The notes under the pieces: model-generated | Database searches by the model: none | What the model was told of the DNA's origin: nothing | The model's input: the letters and a program-made list of their open reading frames with translations, nothing else | Translations under genes and position numbers: made by a program | Part shown: positions 7,360 to 14,253 of the stretch, piece after piece | Layout: each line of letters opens with the position of its first letter | Numbering within the stretch: position 1 is the first letter of the stretch | NCBI GenBank assembly: GCA_964529005.1 | Contig: CAZGUH010000056.1 | Location: forward strand, 1 to 22,537 | DNA: 22,537 bases | DNA from: CAZGUH01 sp964529005 | Lineage (GTDB): Bacteria > Actinomycetota > Acidimicrobiia > Acidimicrobiales > Ilumatobacteraceae | Direction of reading: 5' to 3'

Positions 7360-8342
7360 TGGACGTCGTCGCCAGCGGTCTGCGCTTCCCTGAAGGACCC
7401 GTGCTCGACAGCGACGGCACGATCCTCGTCACCGAGGTCGCCGGCGGCGCGATCGCTCGCGTCGACCCCGCGACCGGGACGGTCGAGCGCGTCGCCGACT
7501 GCGGGGGTGGCCCGAACGGCGCCGCGTTCGGACCGGACGGGCGGCTCTACGTCTGCAACAACGGAGGCCTGAACTTCGCCGAGCGCGACGGCGCGATCGG
7601 ACCCGACGGCGCTCGCGCCGGCAACGACGGCGGGTCGATCCAAGCCGTCGACGTGCGGACCGGCGCGGTCGACACGCTGTACGAGACGTGCGGGCCGAAC
7701 CGGCTGCTCGGTCCGAACGACATCGTCTTCGACGCGGCAGGCGGCTTCTACTTCACGGACTACGGGCGGGGATACGCGCGCCACCGCAACTTCGGGGCCG
7801 TCTACTACGCGCTGCCCGACGGCAGCAGCATCGTCGAGGCCGTGTACCCGCTGCCCGAGCCGAACGGCATCGGACTGTCGCCCGACGGCGCGACGCTGTA
7901 CGTCGCCCTCACCCCGAGCAAGGCGATCTGGAGTTGGCCGATCACGGCGCCCGGCGTCGTCGGCCGCACGGCCGGGTTCCTCCGTCCCGGCGGGGGAACG
8001 CTCGTCGCCGGCCTGCCGGGGCACCAGCCGCTGGACTCGTTCGCCGTCGACGCGGACGGCAACATCTGCGTCGGCACGCTCGGGATGCAGCGCGGTGGGG
8101 TCACCGTCGTGTCCCCGCACGGAGAGATCCTCCGCCAGGTCCACGCGCCGCTCGACGATCCGTTCGTGACGAACGTGTGCTTCGGCGGCGACGACCTGGC
8201 GACCGCCTACGTCACGTCCAGCGGCCGGGGGCTGCTCTACGCCACGCACCTCGTCACGAAGGGTCTCCCGCTGCACCACGGCCCCGGCCAGCCGGACCGA
8301 TCGCCAGAAAGGACAGGGACCGTTGGACCTTCAGCCCAATGA
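7359..8342 (+). CDS. SMP-30/gluconolactonase/LRE family protein (putative lactonase)
   Basis: 327-residue six-bladed beta-propeller of the SMP-30/gluconolactonase family. Metal ligands of the family can be placed at E12 (FPEGP), N169 (EPNGIGLSPDG) and D226 (PLDSFAVDADGN), with N120 (GPNDIVFD) as the usual additional pocket residue. These enzymes open lactone rings using a divalent metal. The gene starts in the TGATG overlap with the cyclase-family gene, and its last 20 bp overlap the following dehydrogenase. Together with the luciferase-like genes upstream it makes a lactone intermediate plausible, but that is inference. No signal peptide is visible, so it is expected in the cytoplasm. Confidence 0.88.
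   Translation: MDVVASGLRFPEGPVLDSDGTILVTEVAGGAIARVDPATGTVERVADCGGGPNGAAFGPDGRLYVCNNGGLNFAERDGAIGPDGARAGNDGGSIQAVDVRTGAVDTLYETCGPNRLLGPNDIVFDAAGGFYFTDYGRGYARHRNFGAVYYALPDGSSIVEAVYPLPEPNGIGLSPDGATLYVALTPSKAIWSWPITAPGVVGRTAGFLRPGGGTLVAGLPGHQPLDSFAVDADGNICVGTLGMQRGGVTVVSPHGEILRQVHAPLDDPFVTNVCFGGDDLATAYVTSSGRGLLYATHLVTKGLPLHHGPGQPDRSPERTGTVGPSAQ
8308..8313 (+). promoter_or_regulatory. Shine-Dalgarno AAAGGA supporting a TTG start
   Basis: AAAGGA lies within the end of the SMP-30 gene, 9 nt before TTG 8323. No ATG or better-placed GTG gives a full-length acyl-CoA dehydrogenase N terminus, so it supports the rare start. The same AGAAAGGA string precedes the GTG start at 19824. Confidence 0.6.
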
Positions 8343-9366
8343 CGTCGACCTCGAGGTCGCCGACAGCTTCCGCCGGCTGCTCGAGGCCGAATCACCGGTG
8401 AGCGCCGTGCGCGCCGCCGAGCCCCTCGGTCACGACCCCGATCTGTGGAAGAAGGTCGCGCGCATCGGTGTGCCCGGCATGCTGCTCGCCGACGACGGCG
8501 AGCGCGCCGCGATTCTCCAGGTCGAACTGGCCAGCGAGCTGTTCGGATCGATGCTCGCGCCCGTCCCCGCGGTCGAGAGCCTGGCCGCCGCATGCGCGCT
8601 CACCAGCGTGGACGGTGGTTTCCAGGGGGCCTGCGCAGCGTTCGGCGACGACACGGTGGCGAGCATCGCCAGCGGCGAGCGGATCGTCGGCGTCGCGCTC
8701 CAGGACCTCGGCTCGTGCCCCGTTCAACTCGTGCTCTACGGCGCGGTCGCCGAGGCGATCGTCGGCGTCGACGGCGACCGTGTGGTGCTCGTCGAGCGCG
8801 GTGACGCGCACGTGCGCGACGTCGGCCCGAGCCACGGGTCGGCCGGACTGGCCCGCTGGGACGTCCGCGACGCCCGCGCCACCTCGGCGGCGAGCGCCTG
8901 GCCGGCGGCGCTGGCGACCGTGTGGAGGGCGTTCGGCGCCGGCCGCCTCGTCGGTCTGGCCAGCCGCTCGCTCGAGATCGCCGCCGAATACGCCGGCCAG
9001 AGGGAGGCCTTCGGCAAGCGAATCGGCTCGTTCCAGGGCGTCGCTCACCCGCTGGCGGATTCGGCGTCCGCCGTGGCCGGCGTCCGGCACCTGGCGCGCA
9101 AGGCGGCCTGGCTCGTCGACAAGGGCCGCTTCCAGGAGGCCGAGCTCGCCGCGCGGATGGGCTTTGCCTTCGCTGCCGAGACGGCGATGCTGACGACGAC
9201 GCGCTGCGTGCACATCCACGGCGGATACGGCTCAGCGCTCGAGTACGAGATCCAGCTGTTCCACCAGCGCGCCCGCGCGTGGGGGACCGCCGCGGGCGAC
9301 CCACGAGCCGACTTCGCCCGCGTCGGCGCGCGCCTGCGGCGCGACGGCCACAGCAAGGAGAGCTGA
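8323..9366 (+). CDS. Acyl-CoA dehydrogenase family protein, short subunit (FadE-like)
   Basis: 347-residue acyl-CoA dehydrogenase-fold protein. The C-terminal half is well conserved: GQREAFGKRIGSFQGVAH (about 225-242), with the FAD-contacting Arg/Phe of the family, then CVHIHGGYGSALEYEIQLFHQRARAW. The N-terminal and middle domains are short and weakly conserved, and the usual C-terminal catalytic-loop sequence is absent. This is the pattern of the accessory subunit of alpha2beta2 acyl-CoA dehydrogenases encoded in pairs in actinobacterial steroid side-chain loci. The full-length partner follows 4 bp downstream. The start is TTG, overlapping the SMP-30 gene by 20 bp, which implies coupled translation. 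The substrate is probably a CoA thioester of a bulky acid (inference). Confidence 0.85.
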   Translation: MDLQPNDVDLEVADSFRRLLEAESPVSAVRAAEPLGHDPDLWKKVARIGVPGMLLADDGERAAILQVELASELFGSMLAPVPAVESLAAACALTSVDGGFQGACAAFGDDTVASIASGERIVGVALQDLGSCPVQLVLYGAVAEAIVGVDGDRVVLVERGDAHVRDVGPSHGSAGLARWDVRDARATSAASAWPAALATVWRAFGAGRLVGLASRSLEIAAEYAGQREAFGKRIGSFQGVAHPLADSASAVAGVRHLARKAAWLVDKGRFQEAELAARMGFAFAAETAMLTTTRCVHIHGGYGSALEYEIQLFHQRARAWGTAAGDPRADFARVGARLRRDGHSKES

Positions 9367-9370
9367 CACG

Positions 9371-10540
9371 ATGGACTTCGATCTGAGCACCGAGGCGGAG
9401 GACTTCCGCGGCGAGCTGCGCGCGTTCTTCTCCGGCGCGATCTCGCCCGAGGTGCGGGAGCGGATCCGCCGCACCGGTGAGCAGTACGACATGGACTTCT
9501 ACCGCGAGCTCGCAGCCCGCGGCCTGATCGCGCTGTCGTGGCCGGTGGAGTTCGGTGGTGGGGGCCGCAACGCCCTCGAATCAGCGGTCTTCTTCGAAGA
9601 GGCGAACTACGCCAAGGCGCCGATGGTGGGCCTCAACCCGACGATGGTCGCGTCGCACGCGATCGTCGACTTCGGCGGCGACGCGATGTGCCGTGAGGTC
9701 CTGCCGCGCGTCCTGGCCGGGGAGATCCTGATCGCACTCGGCTTCAGCGAGCCCGACAGTGGATCCGACGTCGCCGGGGCGCGCACCTCGGCGGTCCGCG
9801 ACGGCGATGAATGGGTGATCAACGGCCAGAAGGTGTTCACCACGAACGCGGAGTCGGCGACGTTCATCCTGCTGCTCGCGCGCACCGACCCGACGGTCCC
9901 GAAGCACAAGGGATTGACCGTCTTCCTGCTGCCTGCGGACACACCGGGCATCGAGGTCGCGCCGCTCTACACCATCGCCGAGCGCACCAACAGCACCTAC
10001 TACACCAACGTGCGCGTCGCCGACCGCTGGCGCGTCGGCGCGGTCAACGACGGCTGGCGGGTGATGACGACCGCTCTCGCCCACGAGCGCGGCGGCCACG
10101 GCTACGCCGGCCAGATGATGCGCCTGCTCGACGACATCGTGCGCGCGCTGGCCGAACTCGACGACGACGCGCTGCCGTGGCTCGCCGAGCACGACGCGCT
10201 CGTCGACGAGGCGCTCGGTCGGTTCGCCTGCGAAGTCGAGATCTCGCGCCTGCTCGACATGGAGACCGCGGCGATCGTCGCCCGCGGCGAGCTTCCGTCC
10301 GTCGAAGGCTCGATGGCGAAGCTCTTCTCCTCCGAGAGCCAGACGCGCGGGTGCGCACGGATGCTCGACCTTCTCGGACCGTACGGACTGCTCACGCCGG
10401 ACTCGGTGGACCCGCCGGCGGACGGCTGGATCGAGGAGGCCCATCGCCTCGTCACACCGGCGACGGTGTACGGCGGTGCGAGCGAGGTGCAGCGGTCGAT
10501 CATCGCCGAGCGCGGCCTCCGCTTGCCGCGCAGCCGCTGA
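9371..10540 (+). CDS. Acyl-CoA dehydrogenase, full-length subunit (FadE-like)
   Basis: 389-residue acyl-CoA dehydrogenase with all three domains. The N-terminal helices end in LIALSWPVEFGGGGRNALE. The middle beta-domain carries LGFSEPDSGSDVAGARTSA and WVINGQKVFTTNA, the flavin and substrate contacts. The C terminus ends in ATVYGGASEVQRSIIAERGL. The position often occupied by the catalytic Glu of MCAD-type enzymes (YEG) is Gly (YGG), so the base must lie elsewhere, as in other actinobacterial heteromeric FadE enzymes. AAGGAGAG lies 8 nt before the ATG. It is the last gene of the + strand run and converges with the SnoaL-like gene, leaving only 4 bp between the stops. A heteromeric complex with the preceding subunit is expected. 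Confidence 0.93.
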   Translation: MDFDLSTEAEDFRGELRAFFSGAISPEVRERIRRTGEQYDMDFYRELAARGLIALSWPVEFGGGGRNALESAVFFEEANYAKAPMVGLNPTMVASHAIVDFGGDAMCREVLPRVLAGEILIALGFSEPDSGSDVAGARTSAVRDGDEWVINGQKVFTTNAESATFILLLARTDPTVPKHKGLTVFLLPADTPGIEVAPLYTIAERTNSTYYTNVRVADRWRVGAVNDGWRVMTTALAHERGGHGYAGQMMRLLDDIVRALAELDDDALPWLAEHDALVDEALGRFACEVEISRLLDMETAAIVARGELPSVEGSMAKLFSSESQTRGCARMLDLLGPYGLLTPDSVDPPADGWIEEAHRLVTPATVYGGASEVQRSIIAERGLRLPRSR

Positions 10541-10544
10541 CGCC

Positions 10545-11078
10545 TCAGGGCGCCGGATCGACGTAGGCGTACGAGGGATCGCGGCGGTCCCTGCTGATGC
10601 GCTCGCTGACGTCCGCGGCCTGGTCGACAGCGCGGACGCTGCCGAGGTCGTTGAGGTACACCCGGTCGTCGATCGCCCAGCGCCCGCCGCGGTGTGACCA
10701 GCGATCGAGGTAGCGGCCGCAGGAACGGATCTCGACCAGTTGGCCGTCGCGATCGGCGTGCAGGACGACCGTGACGTAGGCCTCGCTCGTCGCCGTCCCG
10801 GCGTCGAGATCGACGCGGATGAGGACGTTCGCCAGCTGATGGGAGTGACCCGCCATGCGCGCGTGCTGCGCGCTCACCCACTCGACGAACCCGGAGCCGG
10901 ACCCGCGGTAGAGATCGCCGTAGTCCGCCGTGCCATCGGCATGCCAGGTGCGCGCGGCGAGCTCGTTGTCGATGCGATCCATCCCCCGGCAGTACCGGTG
11001 AAGGGCCTCGGTGATCTCGTCCTTGGCGGCGAGCATCGCGACCCGCTCGCTCCATCCGTCCGGTGCTCGACCTGTCAT
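10545..11078 (-). CDS. SnoaL-like / nuclear transport factor 2 family protein
   Basis: 177-residue protein of the SnoaL-like (NTF2-fold) type. It begins with a helical segment KDEITEALHRYCRGMDRIDNELAARTWHADGTADYG, the usual opening of this cone-shaped alpha+beta fold, and later has the strand pair TSEAYVTVVLHADRDG and CGRYLDRWSHRGGRWAIDDR. The family includes steroid isomerases, polyketide cyclases, dehydratases and ring-hydroxylating dioxygenase beta subunits; catalytic residues cannot be assigned here. The ATG at 11078 has no Shine-Dalgarno but a TACGGT -10 element 7 nt upstream, suggesting a leaderless mRNA. It diverges from the acyl-CoA ligase, and a perfect palindrome overlies its promoter. 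Confidence 0.85.
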   Translation of the reverse strand: MTGRAPDGWSERVAMLAAKDEITEALHRYCRGMDRIDNELAARTWHADGTADYGDLYRGSGSGFVEWVSAQHARMAGHSHQLANVLIRVDLDAGTATSEAYVTVVLHADRDGQLVEIRSCGRYLDRWSHRGGRWAIDDRVYLNDLGSVRAVDQAADVSERISRDRRDPSYAYVDPAP

Positions 11079-11201
11079 GGGCCGGACCGTAGGGTCCGGC
11101 GACCCCCGGCGCGGGCCCACGTGCCAGCCAGCGGAACGCCCCCGTGCGACGCGCGCGGCCGAAAGGGGCGCGGCAGGGCCGGGGCACCTAGATTTCGCGC
11201 C
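11079..11201. promoter_or_regulatory. Divergent intergenic region with two leaderless promoters and a palindrome
   Basis: The 123 bp separate the SnoaL-like gene (-) from the acyl-CoA ligase (+). Each side has a TANNNT -10 element exactly 7 nt before its ATG: TACGGT (11091 to 11086, - strand) and TAGATT (11189-11194, + strand). Neither ATG has a Shine-Dalgarno in front. No convincing -35 is visible. Confidence 0.6.
11081..11100. promoter_or_regulatory. Perfect inverted repeat GCCGGACC-N4-GGTCCGGC, candidate operator
   Basis: The 8-bp arms (11081-11088 and 11093-11100) are perfectly complementary around GTAG. The - strand -10 hexamer TACGGT lies across the centre, so a dimeric repressor bound here would cover the SnoaL-like gene's promoter. 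It does not resemble the KstR consensus I know (TAGAAC half sites), so the regulator is unknown. A second function as an mRNA hairpin is unlikely if transcription starts at the ATG. Confidence 0.5.
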
Positions 11202-12794
11202 ATGGGGAGCATCTCGTCGTCCCGTCTCGGCGTCGTGCCGATGACGCCCGTCTCGTTCCTCAAACGCGCTCGAGCGGCGTTCGGCGACCGGTGCGCGGTG
11301 ATCGGGCCGGCAGGCGCCACGACCTACTCCGAGCTGGCCAGCCGCTGCGAACGGATGGCCGGCGGCCTCGCTGCCCGCGGCGTTCGTCCCGGCGACGTCG
11401 TGTCCGTGCTCGCGCCGAACACGCGGCTCGCCCTCGAGGCGCACTTCGGCGTGCCGATGGCGGGCGCGGTTCTCAATGCGCTGAACATCCGCTTGAGCGC
11501 CTCCGAACTGGCGTACATCGTGTCGCATGCCGGAGCGCGCGTGCTGATCTTCGACGCCGAGTTCGAGGACGTCGCCGACGCGATCCGCGCCGAGGCGCCC
11601 GGGTTGTCGACGATTCGCGCCGGCGGCGACGGCGACGAGTACGAGGCGATGCTCGCCCAGGCCGACCCGCTGAGCCGTGCGGTGGACGACGAGCTCGCCC
11701 TGCTCGCCCTCAACTACACGAGCGGCACCACGGGGCGGCCCAAGGGCGTGATGTACGCGCACCGCGGCGCCTACCTCCAAGCGCTGGCGATGGCCGGTCA
11801 CTGCGGTCTGTCCCCGGGCGCGGTGTTCCTGTGGACGCTGCCGATGTTCCACTGCAACGGCTGGTGCTTCCCGTGGGCGGTGACGGCCAGCGGCGCGACG
11901 CACGTCGAGCTGCGCCGCCCGGACCCGCCCGACGTCTGGCGTGCGATCCGCGAGCTCGGCATCACCCACCTCAACGCCGCGCCGACGGTGCTCACCGCCA
12001 TCGCCAACAGCCCGGCGGCTGACGAGGGGCCAGCGCCGCGCATCGTCCAGGTGATGACGGGCGGGGCGCCGCCGTCGCCGTCGTTGCTGGCGCGGATGTC
12101 GTCGCTGAACTTCGCGGTGCGGCACCTGTACGGCCTCACCGAGACGTACGGTCCGGCGGTGCTGTGCGAGTGGCAGCCCGAGTGGGACGACCTCGACGCC
12201 GCGCGGCAGGCGGTGATCCGCGCTCGCCAGGGCATCGCCAACCTCGTCAACACGCGGGTGCGCGTCGTCGACGAGCGCGGCGACGACGTCGCCGCCGACG
12301 GGGCCACGATGGGAGAGGTGATCCTCACGGGCAACACCGTCATGCTCGGCTACTTCCGCGACGAGGCGGCGACCGAGGCGGTGACGACCGCGGACGGCTG
12401 GTTGCGCACCGGCGACGTCGGTGTCATCCACCCCGACGGCTACGTCGAACTGCGCGACCGCGCGAAGGACGTGATCATCTCCGGCGGCGAGAACATCGCC
12501 TCGATCGAGATCGAGCAGTGCCTCGCTGCCCACCCGGACGTCCTCGAATGCGCGGTGGTCGCCGCGCCGGACGAGCACTGGGGCGAGGTGCCGGTGGCGT
12601 ACGTCGATCGCCGCCCCGGATCCGCGGTGACGCCGGACGAGCTGATCGCGTTCGTCAAGGACAGGATCGCTCGGTTCAAGGCGCCGAAGCGGATCACGTT
12701 CATGGAGCTGCCCAAGACCGCGACCGGCAAGATCCAGAAGTTCGTGCTGCGCGACCTGGCGAGCTCGGCGCCACCGGACGGCGGCGCCAGCTGA
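11202..12794 (+). CDS. Acyl-CoA ligase (FadD-type AMP-dependent synthetase)
   Basis: 530-residue ANL-superfamily adenylating enzyme that activates a carboxylic acid with ATP and CoA. Motifs in order: the A3 phosphate loop NYTSGTTGRPKG (about 171-182), A5 YGLTETYGP, A7 GWLRTGDVGVIHPDGY, A8 RAKDVIISGGENIASIEIE, and the A10 lysine in PKTATGKIQ (K510). It is close to medium/long-chain FadD-like ligases. The start ATG 11202 is preferred because TAGATT sits 7 nt upstream (leaderless); ATG 11241 (MTPVSFL), where many relatives begin, is the alternative. The gene ends in the loop of a hairpin shared with the convergent SDR. It probably activates a side-chain or ring-derived acid. Confidence 0.93.
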   Translation: MGSISSSRLGVVPMTPVSFLKRARAAFGDRCAVIGPAGATTYSELASRCERMAGGLAARGVRPGDVVSVLAPNTRLALEAHFGVPMAGAVLNALNIRLSASELAYIVSHAGARVLIFDAEFEDVADAIRAEAPGLSTIRAGGDGDEYEAMLAQADPLSRAVDDELALLALNYTSGTTGRPKGVMYAHRGAYLQALAMAGHCGLSPGAVFLWTLPMFHCNGWCFPWAVTASGATHVELRRPDPPDVWRAIRELGITHLNAAPTVLTAIANSPAADEGPAPRIVQVMTGGAPPSPSLLARMSSLNFAVRHLYGLTETYGPAVLCEWQPEWDDLDAARQAVIRARQGIANLVNTRVRVVDERGDDVAADGATMGEVILTGNTVMLGYFRDEAATEAVTTADGWLRTGDVGVIHPDGYVELRDRAKDVIISGGENIASIEIEQCLAAHPDVLECAVVAAPDEHWGEVPVAYVDRRPGSAVTPDELIAFVKDRIARFKAPKRITFMELPKTATGKIQKFVLRDLASSAPPDGGAS

Positions 12795-12803
12795 GCCGCC
12801 GTC
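12777..12803. terminator. Bidirectional hairpin between convergent ligase and SDR genes
   Basis: GACGGCGGC (12777-12785) pairs perfectly with GCCGCCGTC (12795-12803) around a 9-nt loop that contains the ligase stop codon. The 3' arm overlaps the stop of the convergent SDR. There is no T-tract, as is usual for high-GC actinobacterial terminators. Confidence 0.55.
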
Positions 12804-13737
12804 AGGGGAGCGAGGGCATCGACTCGCGATCCTGGCCGTTCATCGCCGCGTTCGGGCGCGCCCGCGACGCCAGATCGATCGCCAGCGGACCGACGGCCTC
12901 CGGGTCGAGGGTCGGTGGCGCCGTCGGTCCACGGTGCCAGCCCTCGGCGACGGCGAACACGTCGCCGGAGATCTCGAACACGCGGCCGGTGATGGCGCGC
13001 GATTCGGGCGAGGCCAGCCACACGCAGACCGGCGCCACCCATTGCGGGCCCCACCGGGCGACCTGCGCCGCTTCCTCCTCGGCCGTCGCGGTCGCGAAGC
13101 TTCCGAGCCCGCTGGTCATGCGCGTGTAGGCGCCGGGAGCGATCGCGTTGACGGTCACGCCGTAGCGGGCGAGCTCGAGCGAGGAGATGATCGTGAATCC
13201 GGCGATGCCCATCTTCGCCGCGCCGTAGTTCGACTGCCCGATGTTGCCGTAGATGCCGGAGACCGACGTCGTGTTGATCACCCGGGCGTCGACGTCCTCG
13301 CCCGCCTTTGCGCGGTCACGCCAGTGCGCGGCCGCGTGGCGTGTCGGCGCGAACGTGCCCTTGAGGTGCACCTTGACGACCGAGTCCCAGTCGGACTCGG
13401 TCATGTTGACCAGCATCCGGTCGCGCAGGATGCCGGCATTGTTGACCAGCACGTCGAGACGGCCGAACGTCTCGACGGCCTGCGCGACGAGCCGCTCTGC
13501 GCCCGCCCAGTCGGAGACGTCGTCGGTGTTCGCCACCGCCTCGCCGCCCGCCTCGCAGATCTCGTCCACGACGGCGTGCGCTGGGCCTGCCGACGCGCCG
13601 GCGCCGTCGACGGCGACGCCGACGTCGTTGACGACGACCTTGGCGCCGTGCGCCGACAGTCGCAGCGCGTGCTCGCGCCCGATGCCCCCACCGGCGCCGG
13701 TGACGATGCAGACGCGTCCCTCGCAGAGTCGTGCCAT
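12802..13737 (-). CDS. SDR, 17beta-HSD4/(3R)-hydroxyacyl-CoA dehydrogenase-like
   Basis: 311-residue SDR with TGAGGGIG (13-20), the extended block VVVNDVGVAVDGAGASAGPA typical of the 17beta-hydroxysteroid dehydrogenase type 4/MFE-2 branch, NNAG (99-102), Ser158, and Tyr171/Lys175 in YGAAK. This branch oxidises (3R)-hydroxyacyl-CoA or hydroxysteroid side-chain CoA esters and needs NAD. It carries a longer C-terminal tail (FEISGDVFAVAEGWHRGP) than FabG-type enzymes, also typical of the branch, but no hydratase domain. No Shine-Dalgarno precedes the ATG; a weak GACACT -10 six bases upstream suggests a leaderless start. It converges on the ligase with 7 bp between the stops. Confidence 0.88.
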   Translation of the reverse strand: MARLCEGRVCIVTGAGGGIGREHALRLSAHGAKVVVNDVGVAVDGAGASAGPAHAVVDEICEAGGEAVANTDDVSDWAGAERLVAQAVETFGRLDVLVNNAGILRDRMLVNMTESDWDSVVKVHLKGTFAPTRHAAAHWRDRAKAGEDVDARVINTTSVSGIYGNIGQSNYGAAKMGIAGFTIISSLELARYGVTVNAIAPGAYTRMTSGLGSFATATAEEEAAQVARWGPQWVAPVCVWLASPESRAITGRVFEISGDVFAVAEGWHRGPTAPPTLDPEAVGPLAIDLASRARPNAAMNGQDRESMPSLP

Positions 13738-13872
13738 GGGCGCAGTGTCGCCGAATCGGCGCCCGGCCTGGCGCGAGAGCTCCCGCTGAGCGGAACATGA
13801 CGTGGCATCCCGCAGCGCCGCGGCTCCTACGATGCCAACGACCAGGGGGATCGATCTGGCAAGGGGAGAAGC
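13738..13872. promoter_or_regulatory. Divergent promoter region with CGCCG-AAT-CGGCG palindrome
   Basis: The 135 bp lie between the HSD4-like SDR (-) and the CMD gene (+). A 13-bp palindrome (13749-13761) sits just upstream of the probable - strand start. On the + strand TACGAT (13828-13833) could be a -10 for the CMD-ligase operon, giving a leader of about 33 nt that contains AAGGGGAGA. No -35 is clear. Confidence 0.45.
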
Positions 13873-14253
13873 ATGTCGGACAGCTCGCGCCAGGCGCTCG
13901 GATCCGAGACGTACCGCGTCGTCTACGGCGACATGGCGAAGAACCAGACCCCGCGTGGCGAGAACCTGTGGATCGACTCGATGGTCGACCAGCTCTTCGC
14001 CGAAGTGTGGGCGCGCCCGGGGCTGGCGGTGCGCGACCGGCGGTTGCTCGTGATCGGCGCGCTCGCCGCGCAGGGCCAGGGGCATCTCGTCGGTGTGCAG
14101 GTCCGCCGCGCGGTGGAGGCCGGCGAGCTCACGCTCGACGAGGCGGAGGAGGCGATGCTCCAGCTGACCCACTACGTCGGGTGGGGTCTCGGCACGCATC
14201 TCGCCATGGTCGTCCCACGGTTGCGGGCCGAGCTCGACGGGGACGGCGCATGA
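13873..14253 (+). CDS. Carboxymuconolactone decarboxylase family protein (PcaC-like), 126 aa
   Basis: Short all-helical protein of the CMD/AhpD superfamily (PF02627). The order follows PcaC: WARPGLAVRDRRLLVIGALAAQGQ, then VQVRRAVEAGELTLDEAEEAMLQLTHYVGWG. There is no CxxC, so it is not an AhpD-type thiol peroxidase. The histidine normally found in the PcaC segment L-H-V-R-x-A is Gln here (V-Q-V-R-R-A), so decarboxylase activity is doubtful. AAGGGGAGA lies 4 nt before the ATG. The end overlaps the ligase by ATGA. It is the first of three CMD-type genes in this operon; a role in processing the adjacent ligase's product is inferred from position only. Confidence 0.85.
   Translation: MSDSSRQALGSETYRVVYGDMAKNQTPRGENLWIDSMVDQLFAEVWARPGLAVRDRRLLVIGALAAQGQGHLVGVQVRRAVEAGELTLDEAEEAMLQLTHYVGWGLGTHLAMVVPRLRAELDGDGA

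Noticed and set aside
10520..10570. Possible terminator at the acyl-CoA dehydrogenase/SnoaL-like convergent junction
   Set aside because: Only a 4-5 bp stem (CGCC/GGCG) can be drawn, too weak to annotate next to the three perfect hairpins elsewhere.
10545..12578. A 677-codon - strand open frame that would fuse a long N-terminal region to the SnoaL-like protein
   Set aside because: The N-terminal part is antisense to the acyl-CoA ligase and has no family pattern. ATG 11078 with its -10 box gives a normal-length SnoaL-like protein.
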